Origin: Megasphaera sp. | Lineage (GTDB): Bacteria > Bacillota > Negativicutes > Veillonellales > Megasphaeraceae | Length of the DNA: 64,000 bases | Reading direction: 5' to 3' | NCBI GenBank assembly: GCA_022486585.1 | Contig: JAKVKI010000005.1 | Coordinates: 19,685 to 83,684, forward strand | Shown here: piece after piece, positions 45,783 to 55,840 of the stretch | Position numbering within the stretch: the first letter of the stretch is position 1 | How the letters are laid out: every line of letters starts with the position of its first letter | Made by a program: the position numbers and the translations under genes | Notes under the pieces: model-generated | Seen by the model: only the letters and a program-made list of their open reading frames with translations | Database searches by the model: none | What the model was told of the DNA's origin: nothing

Positions 45783-46454
45783 TTATTCTTCCGTAAAGGA
45801 ATCGCGCAGATATGACGTTGTCAATATCGTGAAAATAAATGCCTGGATCAAACCGATAACCAAACTGAACAGCAGCCAGACCATCGGTACGCCAACAGGT
45901 GCAAGGAAGTACAATACTTCCATCAGGATTTCCCCTGCCAGAATGTTACCAAAGAGACGGAAGGCCAGAGTCAATGGCTTTGTAACTTCTTCCAGCAAAT
46001 TAATTAAGATAAATGGTGGAAAAGGTTCCAAATAATGCTTTAAATGTTTTTTCAGACCCTGATTCCGCAGCGCCATGACATGGACCATCAACGATGACAC
46101 CAATGCCAGGGCTACAGTCGTATTCAAATCATTCGTCGGCGAAGCCAAAATATGAGGACTAGGCAGCAAACCTATTTCATTACCGAATAAGATGAATAAA
46201 AACATAGTCAGCAATACTGACACGACTTGGCCGTATTTAGGTCCCAATGTTTCTTTGAACTGCGAAAGCAATGATTCCACAACGATTTCCATGGCGTTCT
46301 GCAGTCCTGACGGGACGAGAGACCGACCTCTCGTAGCCGCAATGCTCACGATAATGACCAGTGCAGCTGTCACCCATGTCAGAATCAGCGTATCCATGTT
46401 GACATTAAGTCCCAATAGTTGGACGACCAAATGATGCCCTGTATGTAGTTCCAT
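45783..46454 (-). CDS. atpB: ATP synthase Fo a subunit
   Basis: A 223-residue membrane subunit with five or six helices. The essential Arg is in LTLAFRLFGNILAGE. The C-terminal LVIGLIQAFIFTILTTSYL is typical. It forms the ion half-channels next to the c ring. Three bases follow atpI. Confidence 0.97.
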   Translation of the reverse strand: MELHTGHHLVVQLLGLNVNMDTLILTWVTAALVIIVSIAATRGRSLVPSGLQNAMEIVVESLLSQFKETLGPKYGQVVSVLLTMFLFILFGNEIGLLPSPHILASPTNDLNTTVALALVSSLMVHVMALRNQGLKKHLKHYLEPFPPFILINLLEEVTKPLTLAFRLFGNILAGEILMEVLYFLAPVGVPMVWLLFSLVIGLIQAFIFTILTTSYLRDSFTEE

Positions 46455-46457
46455 ACG

Positions 46458-46844
46458 CTATACCTCCTTTCTCCTTCTGGAACGTATGGCCTTAAAAAGT
46501 GTATCCGCAATGATCAATACGCGGTAGGATAAAATCCCTGCCACGGCAGCCCCAAAATGAATGAAGGGAAACTGCAAAATGAGAATGAGAACGAGACAGA
46601 TAAGCAAAAAGCGCAAAACTACCCCGCTGCGGATAAACGCTACAGCTTGTTCCAGAGGCAAATGTAAGGCCCGAAGGGAGCGACTGCTGAGCATGGCAAA
46701 ATATACCAAATTCACAGCACAGCCGGTACACCAGCCTGTAATATAACGCCATCCCCCTGTTATAATCAGCAGAGAAATACCGATACATGTGAAACTAAAA
46801 AGTTTGATGATTGTTGCCTTCACATACGTCGTAAATTCTTTCAT
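46458..46844 (-). CDS. atpI: ATP synthase subunit I (AtpI-like)
   Basis: A 128-residue protein with four hydrophobic helices, in the standard place before atpB. Its pattern matches the ATP synthase I family, which helps assemble the c ring. The start is set at ATG 46844, because the ATG at 46853 touches its ribosome site (TAAGG). Sequence conservation in this family is low, so the call rests mostly on position and topology. Confidence 0.85.
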   Translation of the reverse strand: MKEFTTYVKATIIKLFSFTCIGISLLIITGGWRYITGWCTGCAVNLVYFAMLSSRSLRALHLPLEQAVAFIRSGVVLRFLLICLVLILILQFPFIHFGAAVAGILSYRVLIIADTLFKAIRSRRRKEV

Positions 46845-46855
46845 AAGGCACATCC

Positions 46856-47107
46856 TTACTTGCCGCTGCCGTCATGATGATCTGGCGGTACGTCTTTCAT
46901 GTATGCCAGGGCTTTCTTATACAGTGTCCAAAAACCAGTTACGGCTCCGATGAGTCCGCCAAGCATGATACCCCATGGTGTCGTACCGGCCAGGTTATCC
47001 AAAAAGCGTCCTGCAAATACGCCGGCGCAAATACAGACAAACAAGGTCATTCCCATGGAACCGGCAACTACTATCATATCTAACAGACTCTGCTTTTCTT
47101 TTTTCAT
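46856..47107 (-). CDS. atpZ: AtpZ/AtpI-like small membrane protein
   Basis: An 83-residue protein with two hydrophobic helices, the second containing PWGIMLGGLIGAVTGFWTLYK, a pattern shared with the AtpZ family (putative F1F0 assembly or Mg2+/Ca2+-handling factor). It precedes atpI. Its ATG overlaps the wecB stop by one base (TAATG), so the ATP synthase genes are tied to the wall-precursor genes in translation. Confidence 0.87.
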   Translation of the reverse strand: MKKEKQSLLDMIVVAGSMGMTLFVCICAGVFAGRFLDNLAGTTPWGIMLGGLIGAVTGFWTLYKKALAYMKDVPPDHHDGSGK

Positions 47108-48267
47108 TACTCTCGCACAGGTACAGTAAATTCGTCAGGACGCTCCCCTGTATGCGTAAACGCATGAATGATAGCCTGTACGATCCGCTGTGATGCCTGA
47201 CCGTCACCATATGGATTGACAGCATTGCTCATAGCAGCATATGCTGCAGGATCTGTCAGGAGATGTTTCGTTTCCTTGTAGACCACATTCTTATCAGTAC
47301 CGATGAGACGGACCGTCCCTGCTTCGACGGCTTCAGGACGTTCTGTCGTATTTCGTAATACCAGGACAGGTTTGCCCAGCGAAGGTGCTTCCTCCTGGAT
47401 GCCGCCTGAATCTGTCAGTACCAGACTGCTCAAGCTCATGAGATTGGCAAAGGGTTCATATTCCATCGGATCAATCAGGTGGATACGATCGACGCCAGCC
47501 AGCTCTTCCTCAACGACTTTACGAACCAAGGGATTCCGATGGACCGGGAATATGATTTCCGTATCAGGAACTTCTTCTATAATGCGCCGCAGTGCTTTAT
47601 AGATATGCCGCATCGGTTCGCCGATATTTTCCCTGCGATGCGTCGTGAGCAAAATAATGCGATGATTCTTAAAGTCTACATTCTGCAGACCTTCATCAGC
47701 AAAATTATAGTCGCCGTCAACCGTCGACATAAGTGCATCGATTACAGTATTGCCAGTAACATATATGTTTGAAGGATGCTGATTTTCTCGCAACAAATTA
47801 GCTTTCGCCGTTGCCGTAGGTGCAAAATGGATAGATGCAATAGCACAGGTCAGTTTGCGATTCATTTCTTCAGGAAAGGGTGAATAAATATTGCCTGTCC
47901 TAAGACCTGCTTCAACATGCCCTACAGGAATCTGCTGATAATAGGCCGCCAAAGCACCAGCGAACGTCGTCGTTGTATCGCCATGGACCAAGACCAAATC
48001 AGGCTTTTCTTTTTCAAAGACATCCTTCAATCCCATGAGGGCTTTCGTCGTAATATCATATAATGTCTGTCCCTGGGACATAATATCCAAATCATAGTCC
48101 GGCAGAATATGGAATAATTCCAGCACCTGGTCTAACATCTGACGGTGCTGTGCTGTAACGGCGACGATCGTTTGAATCTGATCGCGATGCTTCTTCAGTT
48201 CCAAAACGACAGGTGCCATCTTGATGGCTTCCGGTCTCGTGCCGAACACAGTAATTACCTTTATCAT
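47107..48267 (-). CDS. wecB: UDP-N-acetylglucosamine 2-epimerase (non-hydrolysing)
   Basis: A 386-residue GT-B-fold epimerase. GTRPEAIKMAPVVLEL at the N-terminus, VHGDTTTTFAGALAAYY, GHVEAGLRTG and LTDSGGIQEEAPSLGKPVLVLR are signatures. It makes UDP-ManNAc for wall polymers or surface glycans. The gene follows tagO by 35 bases; linkage to atp genes is seen in many Firmicutes. AAGGAGG precedes the ATG. Confidence 0.97.
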   Translation of the reverse strand: MIKVITVFGTRPEAIKMAPVVLELKKHRDQIQTIVAVTAQHRQMLDQVLELFHILPDYDLDIMSQGQTLYDITTKALMGLKDVFEKEKPDLVLVHGDTTTTFAGALAAYYQQIPVGHVEAGLRTGNIYSPFPEEMNRKLTCAIASIHFAPTATAKANLLRENQHPSNIYVTGNTVIDALMSTVDGDYNFADEGLQNVDFKNHRIILLTTHRRENIGEPMRHIYKALRRIIEEVPDTEIIFPVHRNPLVRKVVEEELAGVDRIHLIDPMEYEPFANLMSLSSLVLTDSGGIQEEAPSLGKPVLVLRNTTERPEAVEAGTVRLIGTDKNVVYKETKHLLTDPAAYAAMSNAVNPYGDGQASQRIVQAIIHAFTHTGERPDEFTVPVRE

Positions 48268-48302
48268 ATAAACGCCTCCTTATACGAAACAATTCTACCC
48301 AT

Positions 48303-49340
48303 TTAATCTTTACGGGTAGAATTCGTCGTTGTTTTACGCAAAATACCGATGCGTTTTGCTGAATAGATAATAACGGCCAGGACGACGAGCACCGTCACGA
48401 TTCCAGTCTTATAGTTCACGCTGGCTACAAATAAAGCCACTACTCCCAAAATAAGACTAACGAAATACATGATCAAAACTGCTTGTTTTTGTGTAAGCCC
48501 TAAAGCAAGCAGCCGATGATGCAAATGTCCCTTATCTGGCTGAAAAATAGGAACGCCGCTCATTTTACGACGTACAATAGCAAATAATGTATCTAAAATA
48601 GGCAGTCCTAATGCGATGACCGGTACCACTAAGGCCACCGTAGCTGCCGTCTTGACCAGGCCTAAGACGGCGGCTACAGACATCGTATACCCTAAAAGCA
48701 TACTCCCTGTATCTCCCATGAAAATCTTAGCGGGATTAAAGTTATACTGCAAAAATCCCAAAGCAGCCCCTGCCATGGCTACGATAATCATAGCCGGCAG
48801 ATACTGATTCATCTTATATGCCATGAGGAACATGGAAATGGATGCAATAAAGGAAACCCCTGCAGCCAGCCCGTCAAGCCCGTCAATAAGGTTCACTGTA
48901 TTAGTAAACCCGATAATCCAAAAAATAGTAACAGGAACAGCTATGATTTCCGGCAATACAATGAGTGTACCAAACGGATTGGTAAGCCATTCGATCTGTA
49001 TACCAAAAGCGACTGGAATACATGCTGCTAAAATCTGACCGACCAATTTTACCTTCGCCGGTATATTGCAGATATCATCCCAAATTCCCAAAGCGACGAT
49101 AGCCGTACAGCCTAATAGAAGGCCTAACAGTTCATGGTTGATGGGCATGCAGAACAATACTGCTGCCATAAAACCAATAAAGATCGCCAAGCCGCCTAAT
49201 CGCGGTATGACATGAGTATGTACCTTTCTAGCGTTCGGCTTGTCGACGGCACCGACTTTAATCGCCAATTTTTTGACGCTTGGCGTCAATGCGTAGGATA
49301 TAACCAACGCAATAACAAAGGGTACAAAATATTCAAGCAC
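48303..49340 (-). CDS. tagO: Undecaprenyl-phosphate GlcNAc-1-phosphate transferase (TagO/WecA family)
   Basis: A 345-residue membrane enzyme with about eleven helices. The acidic motifs appear in cytosolic loops: IWDDICNIPAK, NLIDGLDGLAAG, FMGDTGSMLLGY, and the HLHHRLL histidine motif. It links GlcNAc-1-phosphate to undecaprenyl phosphate, starting a wall polymer or surface polysaccharide. The start is GTG at 49340. With wecB next to it, ManNAc-containing linkage units are likely products. Confidence 0.93.
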   Translation of the reverse strand: MLEYFVPFVIALVISYALTPSVKKLAIKVGAVDKPNARKVHTHVIPRLGGLAIFIGFMAAVLFCMPINHELLGLLLGCTAIVALGIWDDICNIPAKVKLVGQILAACIPVAFGIQIEWLTNPFGTLIVLPEIIAVPVTIFWIIGFTNTVNLIDGLDGLAAGVSFIASISMFLMAYKMNQYLPAMIIVAMAGAALGFLQYNFNPAKIFMGDTGSMLLGYTMSVAAVLGLVKTAATVALVVPVIALGLPILDTLFAIVRRKMSGVPIFQPDKGHLHHRLLALGLTQKQAVLIMYFVSLILGVVALFVASVNYKTGIVTVLVVLAVIIYSAKRIGILRKTTTNSTRKD

Positions 49341-49384
49341 AACACACGCCTACTTTCCAATTAATGTTTCCATCTCAAAACGTC

Positions 49385-50743
49385 TTAGTTCGTCAAACTG
49401 CGCATAGGTGCCGGAATCCGGCCGCCACGAGCAATAAATTCATCTGACTTGTATTTGTTGACGTTAATAATCGGGCAATGCCCTAACAGACCGCCAAATT
49501 CAACTGTATCACCGACGCCTTTTCCCGGAACGGGAATGACGCGGACGGCTGTCGTCTTATTGTTGATCATGCCGATTGCTGCTTCATCAGCAATAATCGC
49601 TGCAATCGTAGCCGCTGATGTGTCACCGGGAATAGCAATCATGTCGAGACCGACAGAACATACACATGTCATGGCTTCTAGTTTTTCCAGACACAGACTG
49701 CCACGTCCTACTGCTTCAAGCATGCCTTTATCTTCACTGACAGGAATGAACGCCCCAGATAATCCGCCTACGCGGGACGACGCCATAAGGCCGCCCTTTT
49801 TAACGGCATCATTCAACAATGCCAGTGCTGCTGTCGTACCATAGGCACCACAGCTTTCCAGGCCCATTTCTTCCAATATATCAGCGACGCTGTCACCTAC
49901 AGCCGGTGTCGGCGCCAGGGACAGATCGATGATACCGAACGGAACGTTCAGTCGTTTCGATGCTTCCATCGCTACCAATTGTCCTACACGGGTAATCTTA
50001 AAGGCTGTCTTTTTAATCGTTTCGGCAACGACGTCAAACGGCTCACCTTTGATGTTTTCTAACGCCCGTTTCACTACACCAGGACCACTGACACCAACGC
50101 TGACGCAACAATCGCCTTGGGTAACGCCATGGAAGGCGCCAGCCATGAACGGATTGTCTTCTACAGCATTGCAGAAAACAACGAGTTTCGCACAACCAAG
50201 AGCATCCTGATCTTTTGTCAGCTCGCCTAACTGTTTGAATACACGGCCCATTTCAGCAACAGCATCCATATTGATGCCGGCTTTGGTAGAACCGATAGCC
50301 ACAGAACTGCAAACCAAATCAGTACAAGCCAGTCCTTCGGCAATGGAGTCGATCAGACACTGATCTCCTTCGGTATAGCCTCTATCGACCAACGCTGAGA
50401 AGCCGCCGATAAAATCAATGCCGATTTCTTTGGCTGCTTTGTCAAGAGTAACAGCAATATCCTTATAATTACGTAAATCACTGGCCCCGGCAATTAAACT
50501 GATTGGCGTCACAGAGACGCGCTTATTGATAATAGGTACACCGTATTCCTGAGCAATGGCTTCCCCTGTTTCTACCAAATGTTCGCCATACGACGTAATC
50601 TTATCGTAAATATTGCGGCATAAGGTCTTGCCATCGCTAGAACAACAATCTAACAGACTAATCCCCATAGTAATGGTACGGACGTCCAAATTGTTTTTTT
50701 GAATCATTTGGTTTGTTTCTAATACGTCATGAATTGTCAGCAT
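49385..50743 (-). CDS. PFL family protein (DUF711/UPF0210)
   Basis: A 452-residue protein of the UPF0210 family (segments [27 protein letters not shown] and [22 protein letters not shown]). The family is constantly paired with the ACT protein encoded just upstream. It is distantly like pyruvate formate-lyase in fold, but the activity is unknown and no glycyl-radical motif was seen. AGGAG precedes the ATG, 11 bases after the ACT gene. Confidence 0.93.
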   Translation of the reverse strand: MLTIHDVLETNQMIQKNNLDVRTITMGISLLDCCSSDGKTLCRNIYDKITSYGEHLVETGEAIAQEYGVPIINKRVSVTPISLIAGASDLRNYKDIAVTLDKAAKEIGIDFIGGFSALVDRGYTEGDQCLIDSIAEGLACTDLVCSSVAIGSTKAGINMDAVAEMGRVFKQLGELTKDQDALGCAKLVVFCNAVEDNPFMAGAFHGVTQGDCCVSVGVSGPGVVKRALENIKGEPFDVVAETIKKTAFKITRVGQLVAMEASKRLNVPFGIIDLSLAPTPAVGDSVADILEEMGLESCGAYGTTAALALLNDAVKKGGLMASSRVGGLSGAFIPVSEDKGMLEAVGRGSLCLEKLEAMTCVCSVGLDMIAIPGDTSAATIAAIIADEAAIGMINNKTTAVRVIPVPGKGVGDTVEFGGLLGHCPIINVNKYKSDEFIARGGRIPAPMRSLTN

Positions 50744-50754
50744 ATTAAATCTCC

Positions 50755-51027
50755 TTACCCTACCTGATGCATTGCATTAAAGATTTCTTGATTTTGGGCA
50801 CGGATTTCCACGCCTAATTCATCACCTTTTTCTTTGAGTAAGGATTGCAACATCGTAATATCGATATTGGCATTCGCCAAATCGACGATCATAACCATGT
50901 TGAAGATCCCAGCCAGAATGACCTGGTTGATTGTTTCTATGTTGATTTCATTTTCTGCCATAATACGACTGACTGCGGCAATAATACCCGTCCGGTCTAC
51001 ACCTACTACAGTAATGACTGCTTTCAC
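50755..51027 (-). CDS. ACT domain protein (UPF0237)
   Basis: A 90-residue stand-alone ACT domain ([31 protein letters not shown]), the small-ligand sensor found beside DUF711 proteins. It probably binds an amino acid and regulates its partner (inference). The start is GTG at 51027 with AAAGGAGAGG upstream. First gene of the long unit that seems to run on into tagO, wecB and atp genes. Confidence 0.93.
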   Translation of the reverse strand: MKAVITVVGVDRTGIIAAVSRIMAENEINIETINQVILAGIFNMVMIVDLANANIDITMLQSLLKEKGDELGVEIRAQNQEIFNAMHQVG

Positions 51028-51062
51028 GGTATACCTCTCCTTTATCTTTACACACTATGTTT

Positions 51063-51088
51063 CCTGTGCTTCCCTATTATAGCACAGG
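51063..51088 (-). promoter_or_regulatory. Extended -10 promoter and palindrome upstream of the ACT-DUF711 unit
   Basis: Minus strand TGCTATAAT (51076-51084) is an extended -10 with a poor -35. CCTGTGC and GCACAGG (7-bp arms, 12-base gap, 51063-51088) flank the -10 exactly, which is a good site for a repressor. The next 80 bases toward pgm show no other clear signal. Confidence 0.6.
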
Positions 51089-51166
51089 TCATACACAAAA
51101 TTCCACTGATTGCATACAAGCGGCCTATATCGCTTCCTAAATGCGTTTATTGTAATCTAAAAATTT

Positions 51167-52804
51167 CTATTTCGCAAGTGCTTTAGAAATAAGTGCCTTT
51201 CCTTCTTCTAAAAGCTTCCCTGCCTGATCTTCAGAAACAAAACTTTCAGCATATAATTTATACAAATCTTCAGTACCAGACGGCCGCGCCGCTACCCAGC
51301 TGTCTTCTGTCGCAATTTTCACGCCACCAATAGCAAAATCACCATACGGAGATCTGGACATGACTGCTGTGATTGGGCTGCCGCACAAGGTCTTATCTGT
51401 CACATCGTCTGCCGTCAGAGAGCTGATTTTAGCCTTTTCTTCCAGCGTTGCCGGCGAATCACTACGCATACTATACGGCCGGCCGAGACGGCTGCACAAC
51501 TCATTGTAGTAATCGATAGGCGATGTACCCGTAACGGCTTTAATTTCACAAGCCAGCAAGCACATGATCATGCCATCTTTATCGGTCGTCCAGATAGATC
51601 CGTCTTTAGCAACAAAGGATGCACCAGCACTTTCTTCACCAGAAAAGGCAATCTTGCCGCCAGTATACAAGGAGCCGAAATATTTAAATCCTACCGGTAC
51701 TTCATAACAGGGAATTCCCAGTGCCTTTGCTGACCGGGCCAGCAAATCTGTCGTAACGACGGTCTTGGCAATACCCCTGCCAGCAAAATTACGATGTGTC
51801 ATGAGATAATGGGATGCCACGGTCAGATAGGCGTTCGCCGTAATCATCCCCTGGGCACCAGATATGATGCCAAAACGGTCATAATCCGGATCATTCGCCA
51901 AAATCAGATCATATTGATTTTTACTTTTTGTAACAGCAGACATAACGTATTTAGACGAGCAATCCATACGCACTTTACCATCGTGATCATAATTCATGAA
52001 GGTAAATTGCGGATCATACGTATCGTTGACAAAATCGATAGGAAGGCTGTACGTTTCAGCGATCTTGTGCCAGTAATTCATACCTGAACCGCCTAGCGCG
52101 TTGACCATGATACGAAGATTGGCATTACGAATAGCATCCATATCAATAATAGAATCCAGTTCTGCTACATACAGCCCCTTGTAATCATACGGCACTACTA
52201 AGGCACTTTCCTTGACTTGTTCAGCACTCAGTCGTTTTACGCCTACATTCCCTTGAGCTAGAAGCTGGTTTGCTTCTGTTTCGATCATCTTAGTAATATC
52301 TGAACCTGCCGGACCGCCTGTAACGGGATTGTACTTAATACCGCCATGTTCCGGCGGGTTATGGGACGGCGTAATGATGAGGCCATCAGCCATTTTTTCA
52401 TTGCGGCGGTCATTATAACGCAATATGGCCCGCGACACTGACGGCGTTGGAACAAAATCCCCTTCGCTGTCGACATAGGCCGTGACACCGTTAGCAGCTA
52501 GTACTTCCAACACTGTTTCATACGCCATTTTGGAAAGATAATGTGTATCTTCGCCAACAAACAGCGGACCTTCAGCACCAAAGCTGCGGCGATGGTTGCA
52601 AACTGCCTGTGCGATAGCTGCCACATGGTCGTCCGTAAAACTGCTGTTACCGGCCTGACCGCGATGGCCCGACGTACCGAAACGCACTTGTTGCTGCGGG
52701 TTCGTTACATCAGGGTGGTTGTTGTGATATGCTGCTGCAATGGCTTGTAAATCAATGTAATCTTCTTTTCTTACTTTCGTACCTGCTAATTCATGAATGG
52801 ACAT
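51167..52804 (-). CDS. pgm: Phosphoglucomutase (alpha-D-glucose phosphate-specific)
   Basis: A 545-residue alpha-phosphohexomutase. Visible are FGTSGHRG, the phosphoserine loop TPSHNPPEHGGIKYNP, the metal loop NDPDYDRFG, the sugar loop GEESAGASF and the phosphate-binding ARPSGTEDLYK. It interconverts glucose 1- and 6-phosphate. The ATG at 52804 after AGGTGATC is preferred to the GTG of the ORF track. Single gene, divergent from exonuclease III. Confidence 0.97.
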   Translation of the reverse strand: MSIHELAGTKVRKEDYIDLQAIAAAYHNNHPDVTNPQQQVRFGTSGHRGQAGNSSFTDDHVAAIAQAVCNHRRSFGAEGPLFVGEDTHYLSKMAYETVLEVLAANGVTAYVDSEGDFVPTPSVSRAILRYNDRRNEKMADGLIITPSHNPPEHGGIKYNPVTGGPAGSDITKMIETEANQLLAQGNVGVKRLSAEQVKESALVVPYDYKGLYVAELDSIIDMDAIRNANLRIMVNALGGSGMNYWHKIAETYSLPIDFVNDTYDPQFTFMNYDHDGKVRMDCSSKYVMSAVTKSKNQYDLILANDPDYDRFGIISGAQGMITANAYLTVASHYLMTHRNFAGRGIAKTVVTTDLLARSAKALGIPCYEVPVGFKYFGSLYTGGKIAFSGEESAGASFVAKDGSIWTTDKDGMIMCLLACEIKAVTGTSPIDYYNELCSRLGRPYSMRSDSPATLEEKAKISSLTADDVTDKTLCGSPITAVMSRSPYGDFAIGGVKIATEDSWVAARPSGTEDLYKLYAESFVSEDQAGKLLEEGKALISKALAK

Positions 52805-52985
52805 ATAGATCACCTGATTTCACTAAATTTGTTTTGACATTTCCTATGATTTTTTATACAATAATCATGCTATCATTCCTACATATTGTATGCAATACCA
52901 ACAAATGTCTTTAAGATATGCTGTATTTATTATAGCAAAAATTATTGCATTAGGACAGTACTAAGAAAAAGAAAGGAGTCATATC

Positions 52986-53741
52986 ATGAAATTTATTTCT
53001 TGGAATGTCAATGGCTTGCGAGCTGTTATGAAAAAAGGCTTCATGGATACGTTCCAACATCTCGACGCTGATATCTTTTGCCTGCAAGAAACAAAACTGC
53101 AAGAAGGCCAAATCGATATGGACTTGCCGGGATATGAACAATACTGGAACTATGCCGACCGTAAAGGCTACAGCGGCACGGCTGTTTTCACCCGTATGAA
53201 ACCGATCGCCGTGTCCTATGGCATGGGCATAGACGAGCACGATCACGAAGGCCGGCTGATCACACTGGAATTCGCTGATTTTTATTTCGTTACCTGCTAT
53301 ACGCCAAACAGCAAAAGCGAATTGGCCCGTCTGCCGTACCGTATGCAGTGGGAAGACGACCTGCGTGCCTATTTACAGCGCCTCAAGCAAACCAAAGGTG
53401 TCATCCTCTGCGGCGACCTCAATGTGGCTCATGAAGATATAGACTTGAAGAACCCGAAGACGAACCATAAGAACGCCGGCTTTTCTGATGAAGAACGTCA
53501 AAAAATGACAGAACTGTTGCAGGCCGGGTTCACCGATACATGGCGCCACTTCTACCCTGATACGACAGGTATCTATTCGTGGTGGAGCTATCGTTTCAAA
53601 GCCCGTCAGAACAACGCTGGCTGGCGTATCGATTATTTCATTACGTCTTCTGACTTAGACGACCGTTTGGAAGATGCCAGTATCTATACTACAGTTACAG
53701 GCAGTGACCATTGCCCTGTCGGCTTGATCATCCATTCATAA
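52986..53741 (+). CDS. xth: Exodeoxyribonuclease III
   Basis: A 251-residue AP endonuclease: KFISWNVNGLRAV, FCLQETKLQ (metal Glu), YFVTCYTPN, CGDLNVAH and GSDHCPVGL (catalytic His). It repairs abasic sites and 3' ends. AAAGGAG precedes the ATG. It is a single plus-strand gene, and the divergent 180-base gap toward pgm is A/T-rich. Confidence 0.97.
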   Translation: MKFISWNVNGLRAVMKKGFMDTFQHLDADIFCLQETKLQEGQIDMDLPGYEQYWNYADRKGYSGTAVFTRMKPIAVSYGMGIDEHDHEGRLITLEFADFYFVTCYTPNSKSELARLPYRMQWEDDLRAYLQRLKQTKGVILCGDLNVAHEDIDLKNPKTNHKNAGFSDEERQKMTELLQAGFTDTWRHFYPDTTGIYSWWSYRFKARQNNAGWRIDYFITSSDLDDRLEDASIYTTVTGSDHCPVGLIIHS

Positions 53742-53752
53742 CGTAGTCATGC

Positions 53753-53788
53753 AAAAAAGCCTTGCCGGCGAACCGGTAAGGCTTTTTT
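53753..53788. terminator. Bidirectional terminator between xth and glutamine synthetase
   Basis: AAAAAAGCCTTGCCGG, loop CGAA, CCGGTAAGGCTTTTTT: 16 pairs with one G-U, and T runs on both strands, between convergent genes. Confidence 0.92.
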
Positions 53789-53803
53789 ATATTGTCACAT
53801 TAC

Positions 53804-55705
53804 TTAGAATGCATTGTGCGAATATTCATAATAGAGATCAGCCAGTTCATCCATTTTATCACTCATGAGAACCATGAGGTCGGAAGCTGTATCATAATCT
53901 TTAGCATTGAGCGCTCTCTTGATCTTAGAGCAAATCGACAAACTCTTTTCTGTATCGCGGCCTAATTCAGTACGCAATGCATTAATCGTCGTCCAGCGTT
54001 CTACTTCAAGAGGATTGCTGTCGCCATCCGTATGGAGCTGTTTAGCAGAAATAACGCGTTCCAGATTGTCCGGAATGATGCGATACTGCAATTCCAACGC
54101 CCACCGTGTCAATGCGCCTTCTCTGAAGGATTCCATCAACCGTTTCTGGAAGGGATCGCAGGCAAGATCATCCAATTTTTCCGGATATTCTGTAAGGGCT
54201 TTGAAGTTTTCCCAAACCGTATTCGGTGCTTTGCCGAACATATCCGCCCGTTCTTCATCTGTAAATGCTTCAAATACATCGACTTCAGAACGATAGGCAC
54301 GGGATTTTTCAAGATATTCAGCCGGATCACCCGGTTTTTTGGACAATTCAGCCAGCAAATCTGCCGGTGCTTTTTCTTTGCCAATAGCATATTTGATGCC
54401 ATCCAATGCCGCCAAATAGAACAATGCCAAGGCGATGTATGTATTGGTGAACGGGTTCGGTGCACGCATTTCAAAACGCGTTGCTTTAGGATTTTCAGCA
54501 CTACGGATAAGGCCAGCTAATACGGAACGGTTACGAGTCGGTACATCCGGTGTTTCGCCGCCAAGTGCTGTAACGATGCAGACCGGTGCTTCAAACCCAG
54601 GTTTCAGACGATTCAGGGAATCTGTCGTTGCCGATACGAAAGGATTGATAACTTCGTAATGTTTCAAAATACCCATGACTGCGCCATAGCCAACACTGGA
54701 CAGGAATTCTTTATTCATATCATCCGGGTTGAACAAGTTGATGAAGGTGCCATTTTTCATGATAGCGCCAATACCAACATGGGTATGTTCGCCACTGCCG
54801 GCAACGCCGTGGATCGGTTTAGCCTGGAACGTAACTTCAAGGCCGTTTTCACGGAATACTTCACGGACAATAATGCGGGCACAAATTTCGTTATCAGCTG
54901 TCTGCACAGGGTCACTGGCATATTTCCAGTCGCATTCCAACTGTTCCAAAACGAAGATCAGTTTACCTGAATCATCGATCTGTGCTTTAATGCCGCCAAC
55001 TTCTTTATGGCCCATTTCCGGTTCAAGACCGTATTGTTCCAAGCGTTCGACAGTTTGTTCAAGAGCTGTACGGACCACGCCATGTGTACGCTGCCAGTAC
55101 TGTTCCTGCATCTTCTGAGACGCAGACAACAAGCGGGTAGCTACGTCCTGGCTCGGTGATTTTACCCAGAATTCCAATTCTGTAGCTGTCGTGAACACGA
55201 GTTTTACTATATCATCAGTATTAATGGAAAGACCTTTAATACCATGTTTTTTGATCAATGCCAGTACTTCGTCTGCTACATAATCAGTCGTATGACGGAG
55301 AATCGAGCGGGAATCAATGAATCCTGTGGCGTGACGCAAGAAACTGGGGATACGCAGCGTACCTACCGGTTTGCCAGTCACTTCATCAATATTGCTATCG
55401 TTGTAATCAACGAACCAATTGACGCCAGGATCCGCTTTGATATCGACACGGGCATTGGACAAGGTCGCAATACCTGGCAATACAACGGAAGAACCATCAG
55501 TCTGGAATGCTGTACCATTGAAGAATTTGTCATAGTCATTAAAGAATACAGAAATAGGAATCTTTTCATCTGTATCATTGCCGGCTAAGTCGACACCGAC
55601 GAGAGATACAAATTTGATTTCCGGATGCTGTTCCAATAAAGCCAGAACACCTTCTTTTCCGTATTGACCTGCAGGGATTACATAAACTAAACCTTCTTTA
55701 GTCAT
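53804..55705 (-). CDS. glnA: Large glutamine synthetase (GSI-like with C-terminal extension)
   Basis: A 633-residue glutamine synthetase family protein. Recognisable catalytic segments are TELEFWVKSP (metal Glu), GSGEHTHVGIG (metal His), NRSVLAGLIR and RFEMRAPNPFTNTYIALALFYLAALDGI. It joins ammonia to glutamate using ATP. It is longer than standard GSI (about 450) because of an insert near 180-230 and an added helical C-terminus of about 150 residues, as in the clostridial large forms. A strong promoter and a terminator-like hairpin lie in its leader, which points to attenuation. GGAGG precedes the ATG. Confidence 0.92.
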   Translation of the reverse strand: MTKEGLVYVIPAGQYGKEGVLALLEQHPEIKFVSLVGVDLAGNDTDEKIPISVFFNDYDKFFNGTAFQTDGSSVVLPGIATLSNARVDIKADPGVNWFVDYNDSNIDEVTGKPVGTLRIPSFLRHATGFIDSRSILRHTTDYVADEVLALIKKHGIKGLSINTDDIVKLVFTTATELEFWVKSPSQDVATRLLSASQKMQEQYWQRTHGVVRTALEQTVERLEQYGLEPEMGHKEVGGIKAQIDDSGKLIFVLEQLECDWKYASDPVQTADNEICARIIVREVFRENGLEVTFQAKPIHGVAGSGEHTHVGIGAIMKNGTFINLFNPDDMNKEFLSSVGYGAVMGILKHYEVINPFVSATTDSLNRLKPGFEAPVCIVTALGGETPDVPTRNRSVLAGLIRSAENPKATRFEMRAPNPFTNTYIALALFYLAALDGIKYAIGKEKAPADLLAELSKKPGDPAEYLEKSRAYRSEVDVFEAFTDEERADMFGKAPNTVWENFKALTEYPEKLDDLACDPFQKRLMESFREGALTRWALELQYRIIPDNLERVISAKQLHTDGDSNPLEVERWTTINALRTELGRDTEKSLSICSKIKRALNAKDYDTASDLMVLMSDKMDELADLYYEYSHNAF

Positions 55706-55733
55706 AAACTTCCTTCCTCCTTCAGAATAAAAA

Positions 55734-55765
55734 AAGACTCCTCCCCTGTTACGGTTTGAAGTCTT
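55734..55765 (-). terminator. Terminator-like hairpin in the glutamine synthetase leader
   Basis: Minus strand AAGACTTC pairs with GGAGTCTT (8 pairs, one G-U) across a 16-base loop and is followed by seven T, 30 bases before the gene. Because the promoter lies upstream of it, it may work as an attenuator, or end yqeY transcripts. AAGTC upstream (55782-55786) could pair with GACTT and prevent it. Confidence 0.65.
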
Positions 55766-55811
55766 CTTTGACTTTGAATCATGACTTATTCTATTTTCAA
55801 ATCATGCATAA

Positions 55812-55840
55812 ATGATACAATTAATCAGCTCATTTGTCAA
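55812..55840 (-). promoter_or_regulatory. Promoter of glutamine synthetase
   Basis: Minus strand TTGACA (55835-55840), 17 bases, TATCAT (55812-55817). Transcription would start near 55804, giving a leader of about 100 bases. Confidence 0.8.

Noticed and set aside
55706-55804. T-box or glutamine riboswitch in the glutamine synthetase leader
   Set aside because: The leader is too short and lacks the T-box sequence AGGGTGGNACCGCG; no glnA-type riboswitch consensus was visible.
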